From NCBI RefSeq assembly GCF_019669985.1, contig NZ_AP019782.1:1480501-1544500 (forward strand): a stretch of DNA of 64,000 bases, written 5' to 3'. The notes under the pieces are model-generated. The model searched no databases and was not told the DNA's origin. It saw only the letters and a list, made by a program, of their open reading frames with translations. Origin of the DNA: Methylogaea oryzae. Its GTDB lineage: Bacteria > Pseudomonadota > Gammaproteobacteria > Methylococcales > Methylococcaceae. This document shows, one piece after another, positions 18,494 through 27,798 of this stretch. Both the position numbers and the translations under genes were made by a program. Within the stretch, counting starts at the first letter, position 1. Each line of letters begins with the position of its first letter.

Positions 18494-18802
18494 ATGGACA
18501 TTGATATTCGAAAATTGAGCGGGTCGCGGCCCGCCATCCAAAGTCAAAATTCCGCGGCGAGCGGCGCAGGGGCTGCCAATAGCCAGGCGGTCGAGCAGGA
18601 CGCGAAGGATAGCGTCGGCGTTTCCGTCAAGCTGACGGGAGCGGCGTCTTTGATACAGACGGCAGTGGAAACCTCTCGGCAAGGCTCGTCGGTGGACCCG
18701 GCTAAGGTGGCGGTTTTGAAGGAAGCTATCGCCAGCGGACGTTATCATGTGGACTCCAAGCGCGTGGCGGAAAAATTCCTGCGTTTGGAACCCGATATCT
18801 AA
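18494..18802 (+). CDS. flgM: Anti-sigma-28 factor FlgM
   Basis: Binds and holds FliA until the flagellar hook is finished, then is exported. The 102-residue product has the family layout: a disordered Ser/Gln/Ala-rich N-terminus with MDIDIRKLSG, and a C-terminal sigma-binding region with VDPAKVAVLKEAIASGRYHV and RVAEKFLRLE. It lies directly behind a sigma-28 promoter and 22 bases before flgN. Other flagellar structural genes are outside the window. Confidence 0.93.
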   Translation: MDIDIRKLSGSRPAIQSQNSAASGAGAANSQAVEQDAKDSVGVSVKLTGAASLIQTAVETSRQGSSVDPAKVAVLKEAIASGRYHVDSKRVAEKFLRLEPDI

Positions 18803-18824
18803 ATACAGCAATGGCTGAAGCTCC

Positions 18825-19301
18825 ATGGCGGAACATGCAATCGGTGAAACCTTCCGGCAAATGTTGCAAGGACTCGGCGCTCTGGAACAGGCTTTGACGG
18901 CCGAGTCCGAGGCGCTGGCCGCCGCCTTGAGCGATCCCGAAGCCATCGCGCTGGCTACCCAGCGCAAGCAGGCTTTGGTGATGGAAATCAACGGCCTGGT
19001 CCAAAGCGTGGACCGGCAGCTGGCGGAGCAGGGGTTGGCGACCGGCCGCGCCGGCGTGGAAAGCTGGCTGGCCGGTTTACCCGCCGATCACGACTTGCGG
19101 AATCTTTGGCAAGCCATTTTGGATTTGGGGCATCGCTGCAAGCAGATGAACGAGGCCAACGGCTTGCAGATCGGCCTCTTGAGCCGGCGCACCAAGGACG
19201 CGCTGAAAATCCTGCTCGGCGGCGATAGTATCAGCGATACCTACGGCCCGGACGGCGGCGGCCGCATCGCTTCCTCCTCCCGCACCTTCTATACCGCTTG
19301 A
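18825..19301 (+). CDS. flgN: Flagellar export chaperone FlgN
   Basis: Cytoplasmic chaperone for the hook-associated proteins FlgK and FlgL. The 158-residue protein is nearly all helical: ETFRQMLQGLGALEQALTAE at the start, then LATQRKQALVMEINGLVQSV. The FlgN-type C-terminus MNEANGLQIGLLSRRTKDAL is followed by DTYGPDGG and a short Ser/Arg tail. The gene follows flgM by 22 bases and should be read from the same FliA promoter. Confidence 0.9.
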   Translation: MAEHAIGETFRQMLQGLGALEQALTAESEALAAALSDPEAIALATQRKQALVMEINGLVQSVDRQLAEQGLATGRAGVESWLAGLPADHDLRNLWQAILDLGHRCKQMNEANGLQIGLLSRRTKDALKILLGGDSISDTYGPDGGGRIASSSRTFYTA

Positions 19302-19481
19302 TCCTCTCCTAATCGGCGGCCTTTCGGGGGCGCGCTGCGGTATAATCCGCGGCGCTATCAACGCTTCCTTTCCTTTACCCAATTCCTTGCCACGTCAAGG
19401 CGCCGCTTTGATCTTCAGTTCCTCCCAGTTTTCTCGGTCTTCGTGCGGTCCGGCCAGCGCCAGCCTGCGGGACGCATCGCA

Positions 19482-20402
19482 ATGAAAGACGCCGTGGTTC
19501 GGGCCGATGGGCTTAGCAAACGCTACGGCGGCCATCGCGTGGTGGACGGGATTTCTTTCTCCATTCCGCGCGGCGAGTTTTGCGGCATCCTCGGCCCCAA
19601 TGGCGCCGGCAAAACGACCACCCTGCGCATGTTGGCCGGCCATGCTCCGCCCGACGGCGGCGAGTTGACGGTGCTGGGGTTCCCTGTGCCGAAGCGCGCC
19701 AAGGACATGCGCGCCTTGGTCGGCATCGTGCCGCAGCAGGACAATCTGGATTTGGAATTGACGGTGCGGGAAAACCTCGAGGTGTACGGCCGCTATTTCG
19801 GCTTGAGCTCGGCGGAGGTGCGCGACCGTATTCCGCAGCTGCTGCAATATGCCGCCTTGCCGGATAAAGCGGATCAGCGCATCGGCAATTTGTCCGGCGG
19901 CATGAAGCGGCGCTTGTCCATTGCCCGCGCCCTGATCAACCGGCCGCGGCTGCTCATTCTGGACGAGCCCACCACCGGCCTGGACCCCCACATCCGCCAC
20001 AATATCTGGCAATTGCTGCGCCAATTGCAGCAGGACGGCCTGACGGTGATCCTCACCACCCACTACATGGACGAAGCCGAGCGCTTGTGCGATCGCATTA
20101 TTCTCATGGATCACGGCCGCATCCTGGCCGACGGCGCCCCCCGCGACTTGATCGCCGGCCACATCGAGTCCCACGTGCTGGAAGTGCACGGCCAGGACGT
20201 GGCGCGGTGGCGGGAAACGTTCGTCTGCGACGAGCCGGTGCGGCGGGAGCGCGTGGGGGACAGCCTGTATTTATACGGCGAGCAGCTGCAGCCTTGGGTG
20301 GCGTCGCTGGACGCTTGGCCCAGGCTGCGCTATTCCTACCGGCCCGCCAATTTGGAGGACGTGTTCTTGCGCCTCACCGGCAGGGATCTGCGCGATGTTT
20401 AA
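19482..20402 (+). CDS. ABC transporter ATP-binding protein, NodI/CcmA-like exporter type
   Basis: Energises an ABC-2 type exporter with the next gene. The 306-residue chain has Walker A GPNGAGKTTT near residue 43, Q-loop VPQQDNLD, signature NLSGGMKRRLSIARAL, Walker B LLILDEPTTGLDP and the switch His in LTTHYMDEA. A C-terminal regulatory stretch follows, ending DVFLRLTGRDL. The ATG at 19482 is preferred to an in-frame start at 19443 because it begins the domain. The stop overlaps the permease start by 8 bases. Close in form to NodI, but no nod genes are present, so the cargo is unknown. Confidence 0.92.
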   Translation: MKDAVVRADGLSKRYGGHRVVDGISFSIPRGEFCGILGPNGAGKTTTLRMLAGHAPPDGGELTVLGFPVPKRAKDMRALVGIVPQQDNLDLELTVRENLEVYGRYFGLSSAEVRDRIPQLLQYAALPDKADQRIGNLSGGMKRRLSIARALINRPRLLILDEPTTGLDPHIRHNIWQLLRQLQQDGLTVILTTHYMDEAERLCDRIILMDHGRILADGAPRDLIAGHIESHVLEVHGQDVARWRETFVCDEPVRRERVGDSLYLYGEQLQPWVASLDAWPRLRYSYRPANLEDVFLRLTGRDLRDV

Positions 20403-21168
20403 AGTCGCTCCCCCCCGTTGCGTGGCGGTATGGCGGCGCAACGCCACCGTTTGGCGCAAGGGTTCGTTGCGTTCCTTGCTGGGCAGCTTCATGGAGCCGC
20501 TGACCACGTTGTTCGGCCTAGGCTTGGGGCTGGGCGCCATGGTCGGCGAGGTGGACCATCAGTCCTATTTGGCTTTCCTCAGCGGCGGTATCCTGGTGAT
20601 GAACGCCATGAACACCTCCACGTTCGAAGGCTTGTATTTGGCTTACACACGCATGCACGTGCAGCGGATCTGGGATGGCATGCTGGCGGCTCCATTGGGG
20701 TTGGAGGATGTCGTTCTGGGCGAGATCCTGTGGATGGGCAGCAAAAGCGTCATCAGCAACGGCGCGATTTTGCTGGTTGCCGCCGCATTCGGCCTGGTGC
20801 ACGGTTGGCAGGCGTTGTGGATACTGCCGGTGGCGTTTCTGGCGGGGATTTGCTTCGGCAGCATGGCGCTCGTGGTGACGTCCTATTCCCGCAGCTACGA
20901 CTTTTTCGTGTATTACGCGACTTTGTTGACGACGCCCATGGTTATGCTCAGCGGCGTGTTTTTTCCCCGGTCCGCTTTGCCGGAAGCGGTGCAGCAGGCG
21001 ATGGCCTGGCTGCCGTTGTCCCATATCGTGGACGTGGTGCGGCCGCTGATGGCCGGCCAGTTGGAATGCTCGGCGGCGCTGTTCGGCCATTTGGCGGTGC
21101 CGGCGGCTTACGGCGCGGCGGCGGCGGCGATCGCCGTTGCCCGCCTGCGCCGCAGATTGCTGCGCTGA
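20395..21168 (+). CDS. ABC-2 type transporter permease, NodJ-like
   Basis: Membrane half of the exporter, 257 residues with six membrane segments. The N-terminal stretch WRRNATVWRKGSLRSLLGSF and the conserved ABC-2 loop LLTTPMVMLSGVFFPRSALP near residue 185 place it in the NodJ/ABC-2 group. It overlaps the ATPase gene and forms a two-gene operon. Substrates of the family include lipo-oligosaccharides, lipids and drugs; nothing here selects among them. Confidence 0.91.
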   Translation: MFKVAPPRCVAVWRRNATVWRKGSLRSLLGSFMEPLTTLFGLGLGLGAMVGEVDHQSYLAFLSGGILVMNAMNTSTFEGLYLAYTRMHVQRIWDGMLAAPLGLEDVVLGEILWMGSKSVISNGAILLVAAAFGLVHGWQALWILPVAFLAGICFGSMALVVTSYSRSYDFFVYYATLLTTPMVMLSGVFFPRSALPEAVQQAMAWLPLSHIVDVVRPLMAGQLECSAALFGHLAVPAAYGAAAAAIAVARLRRRLLR

Positions 21169-21175
21169 TCGGCGG

Positions 21176-22312
21176 TTACCAGGCGTCGTTCGATTCGAAC
21201 GACGCGAACACCCGCTCGATGCGGGACGTTTCGTTCGCCATGGCGGCTTTTGCGTCGAGCGGCAGGCTTAACGAGAAAACGCCGGCGGCGCCATCGTCGC
21301 GGAAGCTCAGCGTGCCGCCCAGATGGCGGGTGAGCAGAAAGGCGGCAAGGGTGCGGGCCTCGGGGGCGCGTGCCCCTGCGGCGCTCTCGGCCGCCGGTTC
21401 GCGGTTTCGCCGGGCGGGGCGGGTGATCGTGAGCGCCAGCGCCGATGCGTCGCCGGTCGCGGCGAGCTCGACCGGCCGGTCGTCGGCCTTCTCCAGCAGC
21501 AATTCCAGCAGGCATGCCGTGGCGGCGCGGGACAGGTGGACGGCGGGCAGCCGGGCGAGCGCGCACGAGCCTTCGATTTTCGCGCCGCTGCGCGATACGG
21601 TGGTCGTCAGCAATTCCGCCAGGGCCGCCGGCGTGTCGTCGCCTTCGGTCGCGCGCTTCAGCATCGTCCGCAGTTCTCGCGCAATGGCGATGGAGCGCAG
21701 GGCTTCCTCTTGCATCGAATGATGCCGTCCGAGCGATGACGGGCCGCCCGACGGATTGCCGGCGCTTGTTTGCGCCAGGAAGTCGCCGACGGCCGCCGCC
21801 GTGTCGCGCAAGCCGAGCGCGGCACAGAGCACCAGCAGGTCGCGCGCCCGCCCGGCTTCCACCAAACGTTGCCGTGTGGACAGTTTTTCCTCGATGAGCC
21901 GCTCCCGTTCCTGCCGCAGCACGAACAACTCCATGGCGTGTTCCAGTTCCATGCGCAGGGTGCGAATGTCCCATGGCTTATGGATGTAACGCAGGATCTC
22001 GCCGCGATTGACGGCGGCGATGGCGTCGTCGTAATCGGTATAGGCGGTGGTGAGCAAGCGGACGATGGACGGCCAGCGCTCCCGCACCAGTTTGAGCAAG
22101 TCCACCCCGCTGCGGCCCGGCATGCGCTGGTCGGTGAGCAGGACGCCGATGTCGTGGCCTTGGCGCTCCAGTACGGCCAACGCCTTGTCGACGCTATCGG
22201 CGGTAATCACCCGCAGCCGTCCCGCGAGGGCGTCGCATAACACGTCGCACGACGGGCCTTCGTCGTCGACGAAAAGCACGGCGAATTCTTGGGCGTCGCT
22301 GTTTGGCTCCAT
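21176..22312 (-). CDS. Response regulator with degenerate C-terminal region (PhcQ-like position)
   Basis: A 378-residue protein with an N-terminal receiver domain: acidic pair in VLFVDDEGPS, phospho-acceptor Asp in LLTDQRMPGRSG near residue 60, and Lys in IHKPWD near 110. A linker helix follows, then a C-terminal region resembling a histidine kinase without a recognisable H-box or clean ATP lid. Residues 1-130 closely match the upstream gene (DQRMP, GVDLLK, LTTAY, KPWD), so the two are tandem paralogues. It starts 7 bases after that gene. Position and build match PhcQ of the Ralstonia phcBSRQ operon, but identity needs a homology search. Confidence 0.75.
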   Translation of the reverse strand: MEPNSDAQEFAVLFVDDEGPSCDVLCDALAGRLRVITADSVDKALAVLERQGHDIGVLLTDQRMPGRSGVDLLKLVRERWPSIVRLLTTAYTDYDDAIAAVNRGEILRYIHKPWDIRTLRMELEHAMELFVLRQERERLIEEKLSTRQRLVEAGRARDLLVLCAALGLRDTAAAVGDFLAQTSAGNPSGGPSSLGRHHSMQEEALRSIAIARELRTMLKRATEGDDTPAALAELLTTTVSRSGAKIEGSCALARLPAVHLSRAATACLLELLLEKADDRPVELAATGDASALALTITRPARRNREPAAESAAGARAPEARTLAAFLLTRHLGGTLSFRDDGAAGVFSLSLPLDAKAAMANETSRIERVFASFESNDAW

Positions 22313-22319
22313 CGCGGCG

Positions 22320-23495
22320 TCAGTGGGTGTTGGGCGGGAGCGTTACGACGAATTCGGCGAATTCGCCTTCGACGGAGCGGCAGGCGATGGACCCGCCCAT
22401 GGTTTCCGCCACGAGCCTGCAAAACCCCAGGCCCAGGCCGTGGCCTTCCGTGTCGGCGCGAGTGGTCACCGCTTCTTCGAACAGGCGCGGCAGGATCTCG
22501 GGCGCGATGCCGGTGCCTCCGTCCCAGACGCACAGGCGGTTGCCGGCGGCGCGGGTTTCCAGGCGGATTTCGATGCGCCCTTTTTTCGCGGTTTCCACGG
22601 CATGGAGGGCGTTGCTCAGCAGGTTGAAAATCAAGCGCGTCATGAGCGGCATCGCGCCGGAAAATTGGAAGTCGTCCAGCAACTCGGTCCGGACCAAGGC
22701 CCGTTGGCCGGGAGCGAAGGGGAAGCGCTCCAGCGCCTGTTCGACGGCCTCGGCCATGGAGTGCGCGGCGCTGGCCGCTTTGGCGCCGCGCCGTTGCGCC
22801 AGCATCAGCTCCATTAGTTGGCTGACATCGCGCGTCTGGTGTTCCAGTTTGTCCAGGATCGTGTCCAGGGCGTCGCGTCGGCTCGCCCGCGCAACCGAAG
22901 GGTTTTCCCGGCCGTCGGCGGCGTCGTCATAGGCCTCCAGCAGCGGCGGCAAGTGGCGCCGCAGTCCGTCTACGCCCCACGTCATGGCGATCAGGGTGTC
23001 GCGAAGCTTGTGGGCGACCGGCGCCGCGACCTGCAGCGCGGCGTCTTGCTCGTCGCCGGGCTGGTCCCCTTCTGCGCGACGACGCGCGAGGAAATGCTCC
23101 ATCGCCGCCGCCAGCTCACGCCGCAAGGCCGCCACGTCCCAGGGCTTGGGAATGCAGCGGAAAATTTCGGCTTCGTTCAGTGCGGCGACGGTGGCGTCGA
23201 AATCGGCGTAAGCCGTGGTGAGCATGCGGGTGATGTGCGGGTGGCGCCGGCGCGTTTCCTTGAGCAGGTCGACACCGGTCGTCTGCGGCATGCGCTGGTC
23301 GGAGATCAGAACGGCGATGTCGTTGCTTCGGCTCTCCAGGATTCTTGCCGCTTCTACGGCATTGGAGGCGGTCAGCACAGGGAAGCTGTCGCCGCAGGCC
23401 ATGTCGAACGCTTCCAGGGCCATGGCCTCGTCATCCACGAACAGCACCGCGTAGCGGTCGCCGCCTTGCCTATCCATGTTTTCCGAAAACCGCAT
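22320..23495 (-). CDS. Receiver plus histidine-kinase-like protein (PhcR-like)
   Basis: A 391-residue protein with a receiver domain at residues 15-130 (VLFVDDEAMA, phospho-Asp in ISDQRMPQTTG, Lys in IPKPWD). A kinase-like half follows with an ATPase core: N box LIFNLLSNALHAVE near 285, DGGTGIAPEI, and G box GHGLGLGFCRLV. No classic H-E-x-x-x-P H-box is evident; HKLRDTLIAMTWG is the likely dimerisation segment. An output regulator ending in a kinase domain is the unusual build described for PhcR. ATG 23495 has GGAGG seven bases upstream; an in-frame extension to 23609 is unlikely. Confidence 0.8.
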   Translation of the reverse strand: MRFSENMDRQGGDRYAVLFVDDEAMALEAFDMACGDSFPVLTASNAVEAARILESRSNDIAVLISDQRMPQTTGVDLLKETRRRHPHITRMLTTAYADFDATVAALNEAEIFRCIPKPWDVAALRRELAAAMEHFLARRRAEGDQPGDEQDAALQVAAPVAHKLRDTLIAMTWGVDGLRRHLPPLLEAYDDAADGRENPSVARASRRDALDTILDKLEHQTRDVSQLMELMLAQRRGAKAASAAHSMAEAVEQALERFPFAPGQRALVRTELLDDFQFSGAMPLMTRLIFNLLSNALHAVETAKKGRIEIRLETRAAGNRLCVWDGGTGIAPEILPRLFEEAVTTRADTEGHGLGLGFCRLVAETMGGSIACRSVEGEFAEFVVTLPPNTH

Positions 23496-23535
23496 CGCTA
23501 TCCTCCTTTTCCTGTCGAGCCCGCCGGCGCGCGTT

Positions 23536-26160
23536 TCACGCCGCCGCCAAGTCGAATGCAAATTCCGTCCATTCGCCTTCCTCGCTGGCCACCCGCAGGT
23601 TTCCGCCATGGTTGGCGGCGATAGTATGGCAGATACTCAGCCCCAGTCCCATCCCGTGGCCCACGTCGGCAGTGGTGTAGAAGGGGTCGAAAACTTTCGC
23701 CAAAGCGTCCGGGGCGATGCCTTTGCCGTTGTCTCGCACCCGTATCACGATCCGGCCGCCGTCGCGCTCCGCCGTGACGCGAATGACGCCGGCCTCCCGT
23801 TGCGCCACCGCCTTGGCCGCGTTGCTCAGCAGATTGATGAGTATCTGTTCGATCTGGTCATGGGCGCCCAGGGCGTGGCAATCCGCCGGGATGTCGGTGC
23901 GGCATTCGATGCCTTTCATCTCGTGGGCGGTGAGGGTGAGGGCGGTGTCCAGCGCTGCGGCCAGGCTGAAGCGGGTGGCCTTGTCGGCGGGCGAGGGACG
24001 GGCGAAGGTGCGCAAATTGGCGACGATGTCCCGGATGCGGTTCATGCCGTGGCGTATGCGCTCCAAAGCGCGGGCCAGCCGTTCGTCGCCCTGGATCGAC
24101 GGGTCTTCCTGCAGGATTTGCAAAGTGGTGTGAGCGTAATTGAGCGGATTGTTCACTTCGTGCAGCAGGCCGGCGGTGAGCATGCCGATGGCATTGAGTT
24201 TTTCGCTTTGGATCAATTGATCGTGGGCGCGGCGGAGATCGGCCATGGCGGCTTCCAGTTCTCGGTTGCGCTGGCGCACGTCTCGCTGCAAAGCGGCCGA
24301 GCGCGCCAAGTTGCGCAGCCGTGTGCAAACTTCGACACGGCTGAACGGTTTGGTGAGGAAGTCGTCCGCCCCGCAGTCCAACGCGGCCAGCTTGGCTTGT
24401 TCGTCCACGCGGGCGGTGAGTAGGATCACCTTGATATCGGCCAGGGCGGCGTCGCCGCGAATTGCGCGGCAAACGGCCAGCCCATCCATTTTCGGCATCA
24501 TCAGGTCCAGCAACACCAAATCGGGGCGCCGCGCCTTTATCAGGGCTAGTCCCGCCGCGCCGTCGTCGGCTTGCCATACGGTGAATTCGTCGGTCAGCAC
24601 GTCGCGCAAGTAGCCGCGCATGTCGGGTTCGTCGTCGACTATCAGCAACGTGGCCTTGGCGCCGGCATCCGGGGAGGACTGGGCCGCGGGGCTGGCGGCC
24701 CCCCGTTCGCGGGCGGAATGAGGCGAGGGCTCCGTTTCGACGCGGCCGCCGTGCCGGGGGGCGGCGACTTCGATTTCCGGACCTAGATAAAAATCGGCCG
24801 ACCGAAAAAATCGCGCGAAAAGGTCGGTGTCCCGGACCGGCGTAGGGTCCGGCTCGACGGCTTCGGTGGCGGCCAGGGGCAGTTGCACCGTCATGGTCGT
24901 GCCGGCGCCGGGGCGGCTTTCGGCGCGAATGCTGCCGCCTTGTTTTTCCACCAATTCCTTCGCCAACGCCAATCCCAGCCCAGTGCCTTGATAACGGCGG
25001 GTGGAGGAGCCGTCGGCTTGGCGGAAGCGGTCGAATATGTAGGGCAGATCGCCGCTACCGATGCCTATGCCGTCGTCGCGCACGATGATGCGTGCCGACG
25101 CGCCGCTGCTCTCGGTGCTCAACTGCACGGTGCCGCCCGTTTCGGTGAATTTGACGGCGTTGCCCAGCAGGTTGAGCACGATTTTTTCCAGGGCATGGGG
25201 GTCGCCGTGCACGATCAACGGGGTGGGCGCCAATGCTTGGCGGAAAGCCAAGCCGCGGCTTTCCGCCAAATGGCGCATGGAATCGCCCAGTCCGCTTGCC
25301 AACCGGTTGATGTCCACAGGCCGGCTTTCCAGATTGCTTTCGCCTTCCTCCAGCCGGTTCAGGTCCAGCAAATCGTTGACCAAACGGAGCAAACGCAGAG
25401 CGTTATTGCGTATGGTTGCGAGTATGGGAAGCGCGTTGCTCGGAAGCTGTTCCGGTTTATTGAGCAAGTCCTCCGTGGGCGCCAGAATCAGTGTCAGCGG
25501 GGTGCGCAGTTCGTGGGAAACGTTGGCGAAAAATTGCGATTTGAGACGGTCTAGTTCGGAAAGTTGTTTGTTTTTTCCGTCAAGCTCATAGCTGATTCTG
25601 AATTCACTGAATCGACGTCTGGTATTGAAGTAGACGGATGTGATGGCGATGATACTGGTTAGTATTATAAAGTATTGATGTTTGTAGAATTCGAGGGGAT
25701 CGAATTCCTGGGTGTCTCTGATGAGGCAGGCGGCAGAGTATAATATAACCGTTAACACGCAAAAAATTATTGCTTCGCTGATTGATGTTGGAAGCAGTAG
25801 GCCTACGGCTATTATGGCAAGGTTTAGTCCTGAGTGATAGGATGAATAGACCCCGTCGGTAAGGTAGATCATGCCGCAAATCATGATCTGAATGGCCGTA
25901 AGCCACGCTAGGGTTAATCCTCGGATGATTTGTGCGCCAAAAGCGGTGAAGTGAATTAAATAGATTGCCGCTATTATGATGTCGCAAATAACTCTCATGG
26001 CGAAAAATAAGTAAAATTTCTCATGATAAGTTATGTAGTCCAGGGTAACGCCGGCCGGGACAAGAAAAAGTGCCACTATGCAACCAACTCGTGATTCTGC
26101 GACTCGATACGCCGTGTCTGTGTCTCTGTAAGCTTGCTGGATTGCGCTGACACTATCCAT
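23536..26160 (-). CDS. Membrane hybrid sensor kinase with two kinase modules (PhcS-like)
   Basis: An 874-residue sensor. Residues 25-180 hold about six membrane segments with almost no periplasmic domain, suited to a membrane-soluble ligand. Kinase 1 follows: H-box FFANVSHELRTPL (His216), N box LNLLGNAVKFT, G box GTGLGLALAKEL. A receiver domain (LLIVDDEPDM, Asp552 in LVLLDLMMPKMDG, LTKPFS) comes next. A second kinase, of a different subfamily, ends the chain: GLLHEVNNPLNYA (His667), INLLSNAAKAV, GMGLGLSIC. The first 600 bases are clearly AT-richer than the rest, suggesting a mosaic. It lies between the methyltransferase and the PhcR-like gene, matching PhcS in order. Confidence 0.85.
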   Translation of the reverse strand: MDSVSAIQQAYRDTDTAYRVAESRVGCIVALFLVPAGVTLDYITYHEKFYLFFAMRVICDIIIAAIYLIHFTAFGAQIIRGLTLAWLTAIQIMICGMIYLTDGVYSSYHSGLNLAIIAVGLLLPTSISEAIIFCVLTVILYSAACLIRDTQEFDPLEFYKHQYFIILTSIIAITSVYFNTRRRFSEFRISYELDGKNKQLSELDRLKSQFFANVSHELRTPLTLILAPTEDLLNKPEQLPSNALPILATIRNNALRLLRLVNDLLDLNRLEEGESNLESRPVDINRLASGLGDSMRHLAESRGLAFRQALAPTPLIVHGDPHALEKIVLNLLGNAVKFTETGGTVQLSTESSGASARIIVRDDGIGIGSGDLPYIFDRFRQADGSSTRRYQGTGLGLALAKELVEKQGGSIRAESRPGAGTTMTVQLPLAATEAVEPDPTPVRDTDLFARFFRSADFYLGPEIEVAAPRHGGRVETEPSPHSARERGAASPAAQSSPDAGAKATLLIVDDEPDMRGYLRDVLTDEFTVWQADDGAAGLALIKARRPDLVLLDLMMPKMDGLAVCRAIRGDAALADIKVILLTARVDEQAKLAALDCGADDFLTKPFSRVEVCTRLRNLARSAALQRDVRQRNRELEAAMADLRRAHDQLIQSEKLNAIGMLTAGLLHEVNNPLNYAHTTLQILQEDPSIQGDERLARALERIRHGMNRIRDIVANLRTFARPSPADKATRFSLAAALDTALTLTAHEMKGIECRTDIPADCHALGAHDQIEQILINLLSNAAKAVAQREAGVIRVTAERDGGRIVIRVRDNGKGIAPDALAKVFDPFYTTADVGHGMGLGLSICHTIAANHGGNLRVASEEGEWTEFAFDLAAA

Positions 26161-26220
26161 TGTTTGTCGTCCGTTGGAGTAAGCCCGTAAAGCGAGTTGT
26201 TTTCTGTCTGTTATAGTGGT

Positions 26221-27798
26221 TTATTCGTCGCGCTTGATAATCTCAAGAAAAATGTTTTGGTTGCTGGCGTCGTTGAAGGTTCTTGAAGGCGTTTCGGGTG
26301 GTGATATTTTTATCATGTCGTCACTGTCGCGGTAAATTAAATACCATTCCAGTATGTGTTCCATCCATTGGAGCGACGTATTATTCTTGTGGACATTTGT
26401 GACCAGTACTGAGCCGCCGGGTTTTACCCATGTATGAAACATTGTGAGTAGGCGGGAGCATAGCTTATCTGAAAGGTAGTCGAACAAGCCTGCGCAATAT
26501 ACTAGGTCGAATGATGATGTTGGTAGTTCTTTTATGTTTTTTGCGGTTTTTTTTGCTAGGGTGTTTACGGATAGGTTAAGAAAGTTGATGGATGTTGACC
26601 GATTGTATTCCGTGCGGATTTTGTCTAGGTGGTTTTTTGTGTGGTGTATGGTTTGCTCGTTGAAATCCAGTAGCGTAAAGTCGCATTCGTTGGATAAGGG
26701 GCTGTCTCGGATAAAGCGTTGGATCTCAATGGCTGGGCCGCAGCCTATGTTTAATATTTTTGATCCTTGATGTTTTATGGCGTTTTCAAATGTTACCCGA
26801 GAGAGGTAGCTGCATAGGATGTCTATCCGGTTTCTGTGTGCTAAAACTGGACCGGTTTTTAGGTTGATGGCGTTTACTGTTTTAGCGAATACGCTTGCCC
26901 CTTCTTTCGGATCCCGTAGCATCATGTTTACCATTTCATAATCGCCGGCATACCCTAGTGGTTTGCTATATGCTCTATGCACGAAGGGTGCGCACATGAT
27001 TAGAGGGTGTAGTTCGCGTTGCGCATGAAACTTATGTGCATCAACCTGGTCTCTGTGCAAGGAGTTAGCCTCTGATTCGAACGTGCTGAGTAATTCAAGC
27101 GCTTCGGGGCCGATGGCGGAAACAACCTCCTGCGTAAAGTCGTCAATGACGCTGAGTTCAGTATTTTGATCTTGCGAGCAAATTTGTATTTGCGCTTGCT
27201 CCAGCCATCGCTGGGTGTCCGCAAGAAAACATCGTATTCGACCTATGGCAACCCGGTAACTTGGTTGTAGGTTGTTGGTTTCCTTCCATGCATGAAGAAA
27301 CTTATACGGATTTGGCTTTTCAGGTGATAGGTTGTTTACGTCTGTTGTTAGGGGCAGCCAATCATCGATTAATGTTATCGATACAATGAGCATGAGGCCG
27401 GTATTGACGAGGTTGCTGACAATGGCTCTTCCTCGGTATACGACAGTCTCATATTGTCTTAGCGTCAAATCGTGCAATACTTCGCTTAATTGTACGATAG
27501 AGTAAGGGTTGTAAACTTCGAGAACGACCGTCGATCGTGTGAGTTTTAGTAGCGTGCCGCGAGCCTTCTCGCCCTGGCTGTTGCGAAAAGTCACCAGGCT
27601 ATAGGCATTCATGCCGTTGTGAGTCACGGAAGCGAGCCTCGGCTGTCTGAGTGGCGATATGGGGGGTGAAGTTGCTGGTCCGCGGGGAGTAGATCGCCGC
27701 TGAATCGCCGGTCGGGGCGATTCAGGATAAAGAGGCGGTTGCTCGGGCAACGCCTCGATGGTTTCTACAGGTGAATCGAATTGTCTGGGCTTACGCAA
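26221..27798 (-). CDS. SAM-dependent methyltransferase, PhcB-like (hydroxy-fatty-acid methyl ester synthase candidate)
   Basis: A 525-residue protein. A Pro-rich disordered N-terminus precedes a PilZ-like beta domain at about 60-150 (GTLLKLTRSTVVLEVYNPYS). A helical linker leads to a Rossmann methyltransferase domain with SAM motif I ILNIGCGPAIEIQRF near 345, acidic motif FTLLDFNEQT, FDLVYCAGLFDYL, and VKPGGSVLVTNVHKNN. This layout is found in proteins annotated as synthases of 3-hydroxypalmitate methyl ester, the Ralstonia signal made by PhcB. The sensor genes downstream fit. DNA is AT-rich relative to neighbours. The frame opens with TTG 27798; ATG 27612 would drop the disordered part. Enzyme activity is inferred. 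Confidence 0.72.
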   Translation of the reverse strand: MRKPRQFDSPVETIEALPEQPPLYPESPRPAIQRRSTPRGPATSPPISPLRQPRLASVTHNGMNAYSLVTFRNSQGEKARGTLLKLTRSTVVLEVYNPYSIVQLSEVLHDLTLRQYETVVYRGRAIVSNLVNTGLMLIVSITLIDDWLPLTTDVNNLSPEKPNPYKFLHAWKETNNLQPSYRVAIGRIRCFLADTQRWLEQAQIQICSQDQNTELSVIDDFTQEVVSAIGPEALELLSTFESEANSLHRDQVDAHKFHAQRELHPLIMCAPFVHRAYSKPLGYAGDYEMVNMMLRDPKEGASVFAKTVNAINLKTGPVLAHRNRIDILCSYLSRVTFENAIKHQGSKILNIGCGPAIEIQRFIRDSPLSNECDFTLLDFNEQTIHHTKNHLDKIRTEYNRSTSINFLNLSVNTLAKKTAKNIKELPTSSFDLVYCAGLFDYLSDKLCSRLLTMFHTWVKPGGSVLVTNVHKNNTSLQWMEHILEWYLIYRDSDDMIKISPPETPSRTFNDASNQNIFLEIIKRDE

